64,000 nt of DNA from a virus, in IMG/VR virus record IMGVR_UViG_3300005532_000006, positions 26,868-90,867 of that record; one strand, 5' to 3'. This document shows positions 1 to 8,407 of the stretch, in pieces. Under the pieces are notes generated by a model. It made no database searches. It was not told the DNA's origin and saw only the letters and a list, made by a program, of their open reading frames with translations. The position numbers were made by a program, and so were the translations under genes. How positions within the stretch are numbered: the stretch's first letter is position 1; the number at the start of each line of letters is the position of its first letter.

Positions 1-128
1 GTTGGGCAAGAAATGCGATACCCGGTAATAAGGCCGGGAATCAAATCACCGTTCTCATCCCTGATCTCAGTATCTCGCCCGATCAGAATGCTATCTTGCG
101 CCTTCGCCTTGATGCTCAACCTCATCAT
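1..128 (-). CDS. Truncated phage protein (5' part only), probable tail/baseplate gene
   Basis: The first 42 or so codons of a leftward gene run off the left edge of the window. It opens with a double ATG (MMRLSIKAKAQD) preceded by a TCGGAG Shine-Dalgarno about 8 bases upstream. It follows the spike gene by 12 bases, so it belongs to the same late tail operon. The fragment is too short to assign a family; from position it should be a baseplate or tail-end component. Confidence 0.6.
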   Translation of the reverse strand, partial: MMRLSIKAKAQDSILIGRDTEIRDENGDLIPGLITGYRISCP

Positions 129-140
129 GGTAGCTCCGAT

Positions 141-740
141 TTACTGTGCAAACAGTACGGTGGAATTGGACCCGTCAGCGAGCTTGACCGGCTGCGTCGA
201 GCCGCCGTTCTTGAAGGTCGCGTTGGGCGTGTTCGTCGTCCACGTATTCTGAGCCGTGTGCGTGTAATCGGGCGCCGACGTGACGATCTTGACCTTCCCT
301 TGCAGGGTCAGCGAGCCGTCCTTCGTCATCGAATACATCGACCCCTGCTTATCGATCAGCATCAGTTCTCCAGCCTGTAGCTGCTTCACGGCGTCGGGGA
401 TTTTCTTGCGCGCATCCCAGGCGCGGGTGACGCCGAAGCCCTCGTTGGCCCCGAACTGCGGGAAGGCGTGGAAAATCTGGTCGCCCTGATCCGGCCCCAC
501 GGCGGGCGGGGCAAAGAAGCCGTAACCGTCGCCCACCCACGGCGCGTGCATCGGCGACCACCCGGTGACGACGCCCTCCGGCTGGATCGCGTACTTGGCC
601 GACCAGGTCTTCGGGTCGAACGCGTTGACGAGCGAGTGCCGGGCTGTCGGCTGCAAGCGGATCACCCGCTCGACCTCGTCGCGCACGAGGTCCTGGACGC
701 GGCGCACGATCGCCTCGAAGAAATGATCGAAGGCCGACAT
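141..740 (-). CDS. Baseplate assembly protein / tail spike, gpV (Mu gp45-like)
   Basis: This 199-residue protein fits the phage baseplate assembly protein V family, the membrane-piercing spike at the tip of contractile tails. The N-terminal half carries the OB-fold-like region (a GWSPMHAPWVGDGYGF stretch around residues 60-75). The C-terminal part (about 125-170) has short polar beta repeats (GKVKIVTSAPDYTH) typical of the spike beta-helix. It begins right after the stop of the hub gene, the usual D-V gene order of P2- and Mu-type phages. The assignment is from sequence pattern and synteny; the tip metal-binding motif was not identified with certainty. Confidence 0.75.
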   Translation of the reverse strand: MSAFDHFFEAIVRRVQDLVRDEVERVIRLQPTARHSLVNAFDPKTWSAKYAIQPEGVVTGWSPMHAPWVGDGYGFFAPPAVGPDQGDQIFHAFPQFGANEGFGVTRAWDARKKIPDAVKQLQAGELMLIDKQGSMYSMTKDGSLTLQGKVKIVTSAPDYTHTAQNTWTTNTPNATFKNGGSTQPVKLADGSNSTVLFAQ

Positions 741-1928
741 CTAGCTGCTCTCCGCCGACCCGACCGAGCCTTGGCTGTCCTTGTCGCGTGCCGTGACGTG
801 CATCGTGTAGCCCGACCGCACGTCGAACGAATGGGTGATCTCGTTGACGTGGTAGGGCTGGTCGAACGCCGTCCCGGTGCCGGACAGGGTGACGGTGAAC
901 TTTGGCGTCAGGCTCGGGTCGCCCGGCAGGTGGAAGGAAATTTCCTTCTCGAATTTCGACAGCTGGTCGGCCTTGTTGCGCGCGTGCTTCCCCGACTGCG
1001 ACTTGGTCATGCCGGGGATGTTGTGGTGGTAGGCCAGCGGCTTGTTCGAGTGCCGGCCGCGGTATTTGCTCAGCGAGGTGTGCGACTTGCCGGTCTTGGC
1101 GTGGAAGCTCTGAACCTTGCTGTCGATCCCTTTCGAGACCTGCAGGTCGCGCGTCAGGGTCAGCGACTCAACATTGGCCGAGGCCGGGCTGAACGAACCC
1201 GAAGTGCCTTGGCTGATCCGCGGCGGCGAGTAGTAGACCTTGAAGTCGCTGCCGGCGTCTGCGGCATCGGGTGGGGCCAGGGTGATGTTTTTGCCCTGCA
1301 CCGTGATGTCGAGCGCCTCGTGGTCGGCGATCCCGGTCAGCACATCCCATTCCGAGCGGTTCAGAAACAGCCGATGCTGGTCCTGGTTGTACGGGTCCCC
1401 CACGGCGTCGCCGCCATCGTCGCCCGCCCCCTGGATCGAGATGTTCAGCTCGGGATGGTTCTGCTGGATTTTGCCGATGATCTGCTGGTTCGAGACGGGG
1501 TTGCCCTCGAAACCCTCGTCCATCCGCGAGTCGATCAGCTGCCCGGCATAGTCGCGGCCGGTGATGACGAGCTTTGCCTCGTGGCCGGCGTGGCCGCCTT
1601 CGTGCTCGCCCCCGCCCTCGCCGGCGAGCGGCGTCAGGGTTTGCTTCTCGACCGGCCCGGTGATCAGCGAGGTCCACTGGCCGCCGCCGTCATTGCTGGC
1701 GTTCTGGGCCAACGAAATGGAGATTTCGATCTCTATCTCGGCCTGTTCCGACCACCATTTCCAGTCGAATGGCGCCTTGGCGTCGAACAGCGGCAACTCG
1801 ACGGTGAAATGGTCGCTCTTGTGGTTCGAGGTCTTGGTAACGTGGAACGACTCGAAGCGCAGCGGCGTGCCGTTCGCGGTGACCCGCCCCAGCGGTCGGC
1901 GGACCTGCGACTGGACGTTAGACGACAG
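741..1928 (-). CDS. Baseplate hub protein, late control gpD / Mu gp44-like
   Basis: The protein is about 395 residues if translation starts near 1928; an internal TTG at 1796 would give only 351. The frame is open upstream of 1796 and encodes a family-typical N-terminus (GRVTANGTPLRFESF, SDHFTVELPL). A GGGAGG Shine-Dalgarno lies 5 bases before a CTG at 1926-1928, overlapping the end of the LysM gene, so a non-ATG start is likely but unproven. The middle contains the hub-type motif LVITGRDYAGQLIDSRMDEG, characteristic of gpD/gp44 proteins that form the cylinder joining spike and tail tube. Its place between tail protein X and the spike agrees. Confidence 0.8.
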   Translation of the reverse strand: MSSNVQSQVRRPLGRVTANGTPLRFESFHVTKTSNHKSDHFTVELPLFDAKAPFDWKWWSEQAEIEIEISISLAQNASNDGGGQWTSLITGPVEKQTLTPLAGEGGGEHEGGHAGHEAKLVITGRDYAGQLIDSRMDEGFEGNPVSNQQIIGKIQQNHPELNISIQGAGDDGGDAVGDPYNQDQHRLFLNRSEWDVLTGIADHEALDITVQGKNITLAPPDAADAGSDFKVYYSPPRISQGTSGSFSPASANVESLTLTRDLQVSKGIDSKVQSFHAKTGKSHTSLSKYRGRHSNKPLAYHHNIPGMTKSQSGKHARNKADQLSKFEKEISFHLPGDPSLTPKFTVTLSGTGTAFDQPYHVNEITHSFDVRSGYTMHVTARDKDSQGSVGSAESS

Positions 1929-2148
1929 GCTGGCCTCCCGTGTCGAGCTTCGACGGGATCAGCAAAGTCACGGACCCCTGAATCCACGGGTCGGTCAGGC
2001 CGTTCAGCACCGCGATCCGATCCCATTGCGTCGCGTCGCCGAGTTCGTCGAGCGCGATGCGGAACAGGTTGCCGCCGATGACGCGGAGCGTCTTCTGCGG
2101 CGCCGGCGCGAGCACGCCGCCGTTGACGAGGGCGACCCCGGCCATCAC
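1918..2148 (-). CDS. LysM-domain tail protein X
   Basis: The 76-residue protein is almost entirely one LysM-like domain (GGNLFRIALDELGDATQW, then IAVLNGLTDPWI and TLLIPS), matching the small tail protein X/XkdP-type family found beside gpD in contractile-tailed phages. It starts with ATG at 2148 (a second ATG follows) and overlaps the upstream gene by ATGA, so it is translationally coupled. Such proteins are thought to link the hub to the tape measure end or to bind peptidoglycan. Confidence 0.8.
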   Translation of the reverse strand: MMAGVALVNGGVLAPAPQKTLRVIGGNLFRIALDELGDATQWDRIAVLNGLTDPWIQGSVTLLIPSKLDTGGQPVV

Positions 2149-2480
2149 ACGGCCCCGGCCTCAAGGTTGATCGCCATGCGGTTGAGGTAGGACTGCATGT
2201 CGATGAGGTCGGGCGCCTGATCGGCGGTGGACTGATAGGCAAGGAAGGCGGCGGCGTTGACCGCACCGTCCACGCCGGAGACGACCCCCGCGACGGTATC
2301 ACCGATCATCTGCGTCTCGGCCTGCGCCAGCGCGCTCTCGACATCGCCGATGCAGCTGTCGAGCGCGGCGATGACAGGCGCCATGCCGGCCTGGCTCTCG
2401 CCGACGAACGGGCCGTTGGCCTGAACCGTCTGGCGCAGCGTCGTCAGATCGGTGGCGAGCTGCGTCAGATCGATCGTCAT
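2145..2480 (-). CDS. Tail-region hypothetical protein
   Basis: A 111-residue protein of unrecognised family, mainly helical, with leucine- and alanine-rich stretches that could form a short coiled coil. The start at 2480 is chosen because it is preceded by a GGAACGG-type Shine-Dalgarno; a longer open frame upstream has an unlikely composition. The stop overlaps the LysM gene start by ATGA. Position between tape measure and hub suggests an accessory baseplate or tail-hub component. Confidence 0.6.
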   Translation of the reverse strand: MTIDLTQLATDLTTLRQTVQANGPFVGESQAGMAPVIAALDSCIGDVESALAQAETQMIGDTVAGVVSGVDGAVNAAAFLAYQSTADQAPDLIDMQSYLNRMAINLEAGAV

Positions 2481-2505
2481 GGCTTGCTGCCGTTCCGCGA
2501 TGCGC

Positions 2506-2577
2506 TCAGCGGTCCCGATGCTGCTCGTAGTGATCGACCGCGACACTGACCAGCGCGATCAGCACCAGCTTCTGCAT
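2506..2577 (-). CDS. Very short hydrophobic peptide in tail operon
   Basis: A 23-residue ORF with one short hydrophobic segment (MQKLVLIALVSVAVDHY). It has an excellent AAGGAG Shine-Dalgarno 8 bases before its ATG, which is the main reason to list it. It lies in the gap between two tail genes, in frame with neither. It may be a real micro-protein or a translational leader for the next gene. Confidence 0.4.
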   Translation of the reverse strand: MQKLVLIALVSVAVDHYEQHRDR

Positions 2578-2600
2578 TTTGGCGGCTCCTTTTTTTGGGC

Positions 2601-3149
2601 CTATCCGTTCCACGTGATCGCCTGATTGGCCGGCTGCGCCGAGCCGAAGGAGGCGGAGAACGGCGACGGCATCGCGCTCGGCACGGTCATGTTGAGCTGT
2701 GTCGCCGAGTTCAGCGTGTTGGTCATGTCGCCGGCGACCAGGGTATCGAGGTCGCCCGTGCCGTTCTGATCGGCAGGCGACTGCGGATCGTCGATGACCT
2801 TGATGACCATCTCGAACGGCACCCGCGAGACGAATTCGAACTCCGGTTTGAAGTGCGCGATGACGACCGTATAGGAAAGCACATCCCACGACAGCGTGAC
2901 CGGGGTGCCGGTCTGCCGCATCTGGTCGATTTCCAACGCCGCCGCGACGGCGTCGCCGACATCGTCGGAATAGAGCGTGCCCTTCCAGTGGATGTCGTCG
3001 TCGCTCGGCCCCATCACGTCGACGATACGCACGCCGCCCGGCAATTGGTGGACGCCGAGCCGCTGCGCGCCGCCGAAGTTGATGTTCTTGTCGGGGACTG
3101 AGCCGCCGCGGGCCGTGAACTGCCCGATCTGGACGGGAAAAAGCTCCAT
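2601..3149 (-). CDS. Tail/baseplate protein, unassigned
   Basis: This 182-residue protein lies between the tape measure and the LysM/hub genes. It shows a conserved-looking stretch (MGPSDDDIHWKGTLYSDD, residues 47-64) that recurs in small proteins encoded just after the tape measure in several alphaproteobacterial myophages. Composition is beta-rich with a low-complexity C-terminus (MPSPFSASFGSAQPANQ). From position it probably contributes to the tail hub or baseplate core. Function is inferred only from synteny. Confidence 0.6.
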   Translation of the reverse strand: MELFPVQIGQFTARGGSVPDKNINFGGAQRLGVHQLPGGVRIVDVMGPSDDDIHWKGTLYSDDVGDAVAAALEIDQMRQTGTPVTLSWDVLSYTVVIAHFKPEFEFVSRVPFEMVIKVIDDPQSPADQNGTGDLDTLVAGDMTNTLNSATQLNMTVPSAMPSPFSASFGSAQPANQAITWNG

Positions 3150-3158
3150 GGCGGAGAA

Positions 3159-3338
3159 TTACCGCCGCGCGCGATCGACGATCGTCGTGCCCAAGCAAAG
3201 CATCGGCTGGACCTCGATCGACAGCGTCTTTGCGGCGTACTCGCAGTCCTGCTGCTGCGCGTAGTAGCGGATCAGATCGGCCTCGACGTGACCCGAACTC
3301 AGCCACACCGCGACGAGCGCCCACGCCATCGTATTCAT
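3159..3338 (-). CDS. Small secreted or membrane-anchored protein
   Basis: A 59-residue ORF with an N-terminal hydrophobic segment (MNTMAWALVAVWLSSG) followed by a polar region with two cysteines (QQQDCEYAAK and MLCLGTT). An AGAGGG Shine-Dalgarno precedes the ATG at 3338 by about 9 bases, and the gene fills the gap between tape measure and the next tail gene. Family not recognised. The two cysteines beyond the signal-like segment suggest an exported, disulfide-bearing product. Confidence 0.5.
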   Translation of the reverse strand: MNTMAWALVAVWLSSGHVEADLIRYYAQQQDCEYAAKTLSIEVQPMLCLGTTIVDRARR

Positions 3339-3481
3339 GATCGGGGACCCTCTTGGGAAATCAGTTCGGCGACGGCCGCGCCGAACCGCCGGACGTGTCG
3401 GGCCGCGCGAAATCCAGCTTGTCAGGCACCATTGCGGCCACTACGCTTACTCCTATCGCGTAAAGTTTGGAGCAACAGCCC

Positions 3482-3739
3482 GTGACGCCGGAAGAGGGCA
3501 CTCCCTTTACTAAAGAGCAGTTGACTATAATGGCAGGTGCGCTTGAGAAATTGCCAGATCACGTGATGCTTGTGGTCGAGTTTTTGATGAAGTCACTATT
3601 GGACAAAAATATTTTATCGGAGGCAGACATCGCGGGATGGATCGAAAAGCTTGGCACATCGACTTATCCACCCGCAGTCACCGCCGTGGAAAAGCTCAAA
3701 GCTTTTTTAGTTCGGACTGGGTTTGACCGAACCGCCTGA
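3482..3739 (+). CDS. Plus-strand moron, small hypothetical protein
   Basis: An 85-residue acidic, helical protein encoded against the direction of the surrounding tail genes. The GTG at 3482 is preferred because GGAG lies 9 bases upstream; an upstream TTG at 3467 has no Shine-Dalgarno. The segment is visibly more A/T-rich than its neighbours, as expected for a recently acquired moron. It overlaps the 3' end of the tape-measure gene by 33 bases in antiparallel orientation. No family recognised. Confidence 0.55.
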   Translation: MTPEEGTPFTKEQLTIMAGALEKLPDHVMLVVEFLMKSLLDKNILSEADIAGWIEKLGTSTYPPAVTAVEKLKAFLVRTGFDRTA

Positions 3740-6331
3740 GTAGTCAGGCCGGGCACCGCCAGCAGCCTTGCCGCCGCCGGACAAGGCTTGTGCGACACCC
3801 TTGGCGGCCAAGGCCGCGATCTGCGAGCCAAGTTGGCCCATGTTGATGTTGACGTTGCCGGTCAGGGTCGCGGTGCCTTGCAGCTGCACGGCCCGGCTCG
3901 CGGTCGCCTGGATGGCTGCGGCCGCGGCCTGAAGGGCCGCCACCGCTCCCGCTAGAGCGCCCGCCACGGCACCGGCGCCTGCGGGGTTGTGTCCCTCGCC
4001 CCCGGCCATGCCGCCGTGGACCCCGCCGACGGTGCCGAGCGCGTACGAAGCGCCTTCGGCTTCGTGAGCAGCCGTCCGAGCCACGGGCATCGTGTGTAAA
4101 TCGAGGCCCAGCGCCTTGCGCTCCGCAGGTGTGGGGACAAACCCGGGGATTTCTCCAGCCATCGTGCCAGCGCGCCGGATGAACGGCGGCATGGTCCGGT
4201 TGTGAGCATCCAAATTTAGCGGTGCTTTGTATCCAGGAAGCGCTTCGGCCAGTTCCGGAGTTAGCTCAGGATCAAGGCCAACAAGCGCCCGAACGTAGTC
4301 TGAAATCGTCTGCCACATCTCGGCCTGGCCGATCTTCTGCGAAGACCAGCCCTTTTTCCGCAATTGTGGCTCTATCTTGTTAAACTTCTCCCAGTCGATG
4401 CTATTCAAGTAGTCGTATGCAAGGAATCCAGCGCCCGCTGTGCCAAGTGCGGCACCGAACGCTCCAAAACGCCGTAGGACGCGACTTGCTTTCGAGACTG
4501 CTGCCCCAGCACCGGCGCCGGCTGCGGCCTTGGCGGGGCCGCCGGTTATAGTGCTCCCCGTTAACCGGCCCGCGGCCGCCGAGAGCTGGCCCGCCGCCAA
4601 GGAGAGCCTTCCGGCGGCACCAGTAAGAGCAGGGCCTGCCGTCAGTAGGCGATAAGCTGCCCATCCGCCGGCCAAGCCTATGCCCCCGATCCCGCCGATC
4701 TCTGTGGCGCGGGCAATGCTCGGATGTGCAGCGCGCTTCTCTGCAATCCAGCTCAGCGCATCCGTCGCCAGATTGACAACACCCAGATTGTCGGTGACTA
4801 AGCCAATCGTTGAGGCGAGCGAGTCGAGTTGTTGCCGGAATGCCTGAAGCGCCTGTTTCGGATCGGAGCGGTCATAGTCGGTGCCGACCTGGTTAACCAT
4901 TTCTGATGTCCGAACCATGTTCGGATATTGCGCCAGGAGTTCTTCGACGAACTGTACGGCCTTGCGATCGCTGAAAGCCATGTTCAACGCGCGCATCGCC
5001 TTCGCGCGCTCGTTGATGTCTCCGGCTTTGGCCTTCCCCCAATCTATGCCGAGGTTAGAAAGGGCCGGCAGGAGATCTTTGACGACCCATTTCAGCGGCT
5101 CGTTCATCTTGAGCAGTTCGTCTTTCCAAGCACCAGCCTCAATTTTCACGTGGCCGTGCTCTGAGCGCCATTTGTGCGGGTCAAGCAGGCCAAGCTTCGT
5201 TGCAAACTCCATGGATGCGACTGTCCCGCGGCCGAATGTCGAGCGCTGGAAAGTCTGTGCCATAGTGCCGACTTTTGAGCCGCTGCCCATCGCCATAAAC
5301 AGTTCGGGCAGATAGTGGGTGATAAAATCCGGGTCCATCATGTAAGCGGCGGACCCGGCTGTTGACGCGAACTGTGTGAACGCATTCGCGCCCATCTTGC
5401 CGCCGGACGCGATTACGGCACGCATTGCGCCCGTGATGAAGCTGTTGAGGCGTTCCGGGCTCGTATTAAAACCGAGCTGCTCGCCGGCGCGTATTGCGCT
5501 GTAGAACTGGCTGGCTCGCTCTCCGGTCGTGCCGGCGTTCTCTCCCATGCTGTTTGCCAGAACAGCGTTCCACTTGGCCGCTTCCGGAAGCCAGTGCATC
5601 AGCTCCGGCATCGGATCGCCGCCGTGAGACATGCTCATCATGATCGGATAGAGCTCGCGCTCCAGCGCCATGACCGAGGCTGCCGACATGTTCGGGACCT
5701 GCCGGGCCACCCGATAGGCGGCTTGGTTCATCAGGCCCAAGTTGGCTGCGGCGCCCGGACTCGTGCCGAGCATCTGCCGCGCAAGAAATCGTTGATGGCC
5801 GTATTCAACACTCGGTTCGAGGACGGTGCCGGCCATGCTGGCCATCATCTCGATGTCATTCACGGCGTAGAAGCCGCGGCGGGCAAGTTCCCACATGCTG
5901 GCATGTCCACCGCGCGGAGCATGCCCCCCTGAACCGATAGCGGGCGGCCTGCCGCTCGGCGGAACGCTGCCCCCAGTGCCACGCGGCGGCGCGCGGAGCG
6001 TCGAAAGCAATTTCGACAAAGCCGACGCTTCACTCCTGGCCGCCTTCAAATCGCCAGCCAATGTCTGGACACCGCTGGCTGCGCCGGAATTCAGCCGGAC
6101 TGTCCGAAGCGTCTCCCCAAGCTCCCTTGACGATTTTGCTGCTATCGCGGCAGTGCGCGACAACAGTTCCATATCCTTGGCCGCTCGGCCGACGCCGAGG
6201 GTACTAAAGGACTTACCGAACTCCTTCTCAAGCCGGCCGATCTTCTCAAACATTGCTCCGATTTCGCGGAGCCGCCGCGTGGCGCGGTCATTCAAAACAA
6301 GATCGGCTTCAACCAAAAAGCGAGCACCCAT
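3707..6331 (-). CDS. Tail tape measure protein
   Basis: An 874-residue protein with the architecture of phage tape measures: an N-terminal charged, coiled-coil-prone region (LREIGAMFEKIGRLEKEF near residues 20-45), a long helical middle, and hydrophobic Gly/Ala-rich segments around residues 545-570 and 620-645 that could enter the host membrane. The C-terminus is Ala/Gly-rich. Tape-measure length sets tail length, so this size implies a tail of moderate length. It follows the chaperone genes in transcription order, although here the 6.8-11.7 kb accessory island separates them. Confidence 0.9.
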   Translation of the reverse strand: MGARFLVEADLVLNDRATRRLREIGAMFEKIGRLEKEFGKSFSTLGVGRAAKDMELLSRTAAIAAKSSRELGETLRTVRLNSGAASGVQTLAGDLKAARSEASALSKLLSTLRAPPRGTGGSVPPSGRPPAIGSGGHAPRGGHASMWELARRGFYAVNDIEMMASMAGTVLEPSVEYGHQRFLARQMLGTSPGAAANLGLMNQAAYRVARQVPNMSAASVMALERELYPIMMSMSHGGDPMPELMHWLPEAAKWNAVLANSMGENAGTTGERASQFYSAIRAGEQLGFNTSPERLNSFITGAMRAVIASGGKMGANAFTQFASTAGSAAYMMDPDFITHYLPELFMAMGSGSKVGTMAQTFQRSTFGRGTVASMEFATKLGLLDPHKWRSEHGHVKIEAGAWKDELLKMNEPLKWVVKDLLPALSNLGIDWGKAKAGDINERAKAMRALNMAFSDRKAVQFVEELLAQYPNMVRTSEMVNQVGTDYDRSDPKQALQAFRQQLDSLASTIGLVTDNLGVVNLATDALSWIAEKRAAHPSIARATEIGGIGGIGLAGGWAAYRLLTAGPALTGAAGRLSLAAGQLSAAAGRLTGSTITGGPAKAAAGAGAGAAVSKASRVLRRFGAFGAALGTAGAGFLAYDYLNSIDWEKFNKIEPQLRKKGWSSQKIGQAEMWQTISDYVRALVGLDPELTPELAEALPGYKAPLNLDAHNRTMPPFIRRAGTMAGEIPGFVPTPAERKALGLDLHTMPVARTAAHEAEGASYALGTVGGVHGGMAGGEGHNPAGAGAVAGALAGAVAALQAAAAAIQATASRAVQLQGTATLTGNVNINMGQLGSQIAALAAKGVAQALSGGGKAAGGARPDYSGGSVKPSPN

Positions 6332-6778
6332 TTACTTGGCCCCCGTAAAGACGTGCTCGAATTTTCTTGCCATTTCTTGCTCGACCGGCTTTTGACTGAG
6401 CTTCATCGCCGGCTCCATTACCGGCCGCGGCGGTATTCCGCGCGACGTGCCTAGTTCCTGAAACAGGTCAATCAGATCATTGCTGCCAACTGAAAATTCG
6501 CGCTCGCCAGCGACCACAGACTCGACGCTGTCGCGGATCGCGCCGCTGCGCAGCAAAGGACTGGGCGAAGGCCAGCCGTGCCGCGCCTTGTCTTCCAAGG
6601 TCGAAGCCGCCAGCCCAGGCCAACCCGCGCCAGCGCCATTGCCGTACAAGCTTTGCGCCCGCTTTTTGACGATCTCGGCGCCCTCTTTGAGCATCCGCCG
6701 CTTGGCCTCCGGCATATGGCCGGCGCAGCGCTGGAGAAACTCGCCGAACTCGGCGAGGCTCTTGAAGGTGCGGGTCAT
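6332..6778 (-). CDS. Phage virion morphogenesis / HK97-gp10-like tail completion protein
   Basis: A 148-residue protein with the pattern of small neck/tail completion proteins: a helical N-terminus (MTRTFKSLAEFGEFLQRCA), the WPGLAASTLEDKARHGWP region and a C-terminal LFQELGTSRGIPPRPVMEP motif. The last, of the form Q-x-x-T-x-x-x-PPRPF/V, is the hallmark of the virion morphogenesis (Mu gpG, HK97 gp10) group. It directly abuts the tape-measure gene, an unusual place for a neck protein, which suggests rearrangement when the accessory island entered. Confidence 0.75.
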   Translation of the reverse strand: MTRTFKSLAEFGEFLQRCAGHMPEAKRRMLKEGAEIVKKRAQSLYGNGAGAGWPGLAASTLEDKARHGWPSPSPLLRSGAIRDSVESVVAGEREFSVGSNDLIDLFQELGTSRGIPPRPVMEPAMKLSQKPVEQEMARKFEHVFTGAK

Positions 6779-6821
6779 CGGTGTCTACTTTTTGGTTTGC
6801 GGCGTAGATGGGGAGGGAGTG

Positions 6822-7196
6822 GTGCGCTACCTCGTTCTCATCGTGATCATTCTGATCTTCATTTTCCCGACCTCGCGCGAAGCCACGCTCGCGGTAATCG
6901 CGGGGCTGATGCACCAAGCAAGGGATCTTGGACAGTCGGGGTTGCCCGAGTGTGACAGTCCTCGGGCGCGCGAAGAAGTTGACGACACGATCTCCCGCGC
7001 TCCCCTAGGGAAGATCTACGGGATATCGGTTATTGAATACGACGCAGTTGAGACAGTTTCCCAATCAGCCTCTTTGGTGGAATGCAAGGCGACAGTTGTG
7101 CTCAACAACGACACGTCGCATCCCGCGACTTACAGCTTCACGCTCAAGGGCGATCAGCAGTTTGTGCGCTTCCGGATCATAGGATTGGGCGACTAA
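6822..7196 (+). CDS. Plus-strand moron: secreted or membrane-anchored protein
   Basis: A 124-residue protein with a strongly hydrophobic N-terminus (VRYLVLIVIILIFIFP) that acts as signal anchor, followed by a soluble domain of about 95 residues. The GTG at 6822 is preceded by a GGGGAGGGAG purine run. Composition is less GC-rich than the flanking genes. It lies antisense to the structural operon beside another signal-peptide protein, so the pair looks like a lysogenic-conversion cassette. Family not recognised. Confidence 0.6.
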   Translation: MRYLVLIVIILIFIFPTSREATLAVIAGLMHQARDLGQSGLPECDSPRAREEVDDTISRAPLGKIYGISVIEYDAVETVSQSASLVECKATVVLNNDTSHPATYSFTLKGDQQFVRFRIIGLGD

Positions 7197-7198
7197 CC

Positions 7199-7417
7199 AT
7201 GCAAACCATGAAGCAGCGGCGCGGCCACTTCAGGCGCCCAGTTATCCTGGCGCTTCTATCCATATTGCTCACGCTCAGCCCCATGGCAGACAGCGCCGCT
7301 CGCGGTCATCGCGGCGGCATCTACGGCTTCCGCTCCAGCCCGTGCAAAAGCTCATCGTGCTGGTCGAAGCACCCGAGCGGGTCGTGGACGCACCCGCTGA
7401 CGCGGCGGAGGCGGTAG
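7199..7417 (+). CDS. Small secreted Cys-containing protein
   Basis: A 72-residue protein with a twin-arginine-like basic start and a clear signal peptide (RRPVILALLSILLTLSPMADSA). The mature region of about 40 residues contains the pattern CKSSSCWSKHPSGSWTHP, which recurs in short exported proteins of alphaproteobacteria whose role is unknown. The gene starts 3 bases after its upstream neighbour ends, so the two are likely co-transcribed. Its stop faces the antitoxin gene tail to tail. Confidence 0.55.
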   Translation: MQTMKQRRGHFRRPVILALLSILLTLSPMADSAARGHRGGIYGFRSSPCKSSSCWSKHPSGSWTHPLTRRRR

Positions 7418-7419
7418 GA

Positions 7420-7764
7420 TCAGGCCATCGCCAGTTGGCGGTCGGTCTCCGGCTCCGCCTCCCGGTCCTCGAATTCGATTACCAGCCGCTTGCCGACTGC
7501 GAGGGCCGCACGGTCGAGCGTATCGATTGTTATGCCGGCACCGTTGGGGTCGAGAAGCCTGTCTACGGCGGTGCGGCTGGTGTGCATGCGGCGGGCCATC
7601 TCGGCCTTCGTGATGCCCGATAGCCGGATCCAGTCTGCCACCATGTAGGCGATCACCTTGCGCCACGCCTGATCGACCACGACTGCATCAATCCCCTCTT
7701 CGACGAGGAAATCGTCGAAATCGCTGCCGATATGAGGATTTGTCTTTCCAGTGTTTGCGGTCAT
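7420..7764 (-). CDS. HigA-like antitoxin, XRE-family
   Basis: A 114-residue protein with the layout of HigA/XRE antitoxins that follow RelE-type toxins: FDDFLVEEGI near residue 16, then a helix-turn-helix (GITKAEMARRMHTSRTAVDRLL, residues 51-72). Start at 7764 is fixed by the ATGA overlap with the toxin gene stop; the longer frame upstream is the toxin region in another frame. It would bind and neutralise the toxin and repress the common promoter. Confidence 0.85.
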   Translation of the reverse strand: MTANTGKTNPHIGSDFDDFLVEEGIDAVVVDQAWRKVIAYMVADWIRLSGITKAEMARRMHTSRTAVDRLLDPNGAGITIDTLDRAALAVGKRLVIEFEDREAEPETDRQLAMA

Positions 7765-8120
7765 TTTGCTTTTTCCATTCGGCGTTTGCGCGCACGCGCC
7801 AGGTTGATGTCCGATTGAGGGGTTTTCTGCTGCTTCTTGATGAAGCCATGCAACAGCAGCATGCGACCCTCGTAGACGCTGAAGATCACCCGCGCGATGC
7901 GCGTCGGCAACTCGGTCCGCACCTCCCATAGCCCATTGCCCAGAGGCCGGCACAGCGGCAACCCGACTGGCCACCCGTACTCTGCCGCCTTGATGTCTCT
8001 CCCGATCGCAATCCGCTCATTCTCAGGCAAACCCTTGAGCCAATCCCTTACCGGCTCCGCTCCCGCCGCGGTCCTGTAGAACGAGACCGGGAGCTTTTTC
8101 CCTGACCCAGGCTGTACCAA
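7761..8120 (-). CDS. HigB/RelE-like toxin of a type II toxin-antitoxin pair
   Basis: About 119 residues if started at the TTG at 8118-8120; the exact start is uncertain because no good Shine-Dalgarno is present. The family pattern is clear: VSFYRTAAGAEPVRDWLKGLP, then RPLGNGLWEVRTELP, RIARVIF and the C-terminal MLLLHGFIKKQQKTP motif. These are typical of the phage-derived Gp49/HigB group of mRNA-cleaving toxins. The toxin gene precedes the antitoxin, as in hig systems, with ATGA coupling. In a temperate phage such pairs serve stabilisation or exclusion of other phages. Confidence 0.85.
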   Translation of the reverse strand: MVQPGSGKKLPVSFYRTAAGAEPVRDWLKGLPENERIAIGRDIKAAEYGWPVGLPLCRPLGNGLWEVRTELPTRIARVIFSVYEGRMLLLHGFIKKQQKTPQSDINLARARKRRMEKAK

Positions 8121-8194
8121 ATTTGGTGCGCCAGTGCCAGGGATTAAATCGCTCCGCCCAGATAAAGGTTCCGTTACCGGCGAGCTCTTCGTCC

Positions 8195-8398
8195 TCACTC
8201 GCTCGCTTTCCCTCGCGGCTTCGGCCGGTGCACCGGTATCTCGTCCCGCGACAGCCCGCGCTCGATAAGTTGGCGGATCGCTTCCGCCTCTGTGGGTATG
8301 CGGTGCGCGAACCGGAAATCCTCTATCGCCTTCGCCTGCTCCGTCGTCAGTGCGACGAGCTTCTTGACGGGGTAAATCACTGCTGAGTAGCGCGCCAT
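8195..8398 (-). CDS. Small ribbon-helix-helix-like protein
   Basis: A 67-residue protein with a beta-strand start (YSAVIYPVKKLVALTTEQAKAIEDF) and two helices (TEAEAIRQLIERGLSRDE), the arrangement of CopG/Arc-type DNA-binding proteins. It lies upstream of the toxin gene and is transcribed from a promoter that is divergent to the 8.5-10.5 kb operon, so it could regulate either. The ATG at 8398 lies only 10 bases after the -10 box, giving almost no leader. Confidence 0.6.
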   Translation of the reverse strand: MARYSAVIYPVKKLVALTTEQAKAIEDFRFAHRIPTEAEAIRQLIERGLSRDEIPVHRPKPRGKASE

Positions 8399-8407
8399 CG
8401 CCTGGCA

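Noticed and set aside
7740-8386. Plus-strand frames opposite the HigBA pair.
   Set aside because: They are shadows of the toxin-antitoxin genes, without start signals or conserved patterns.
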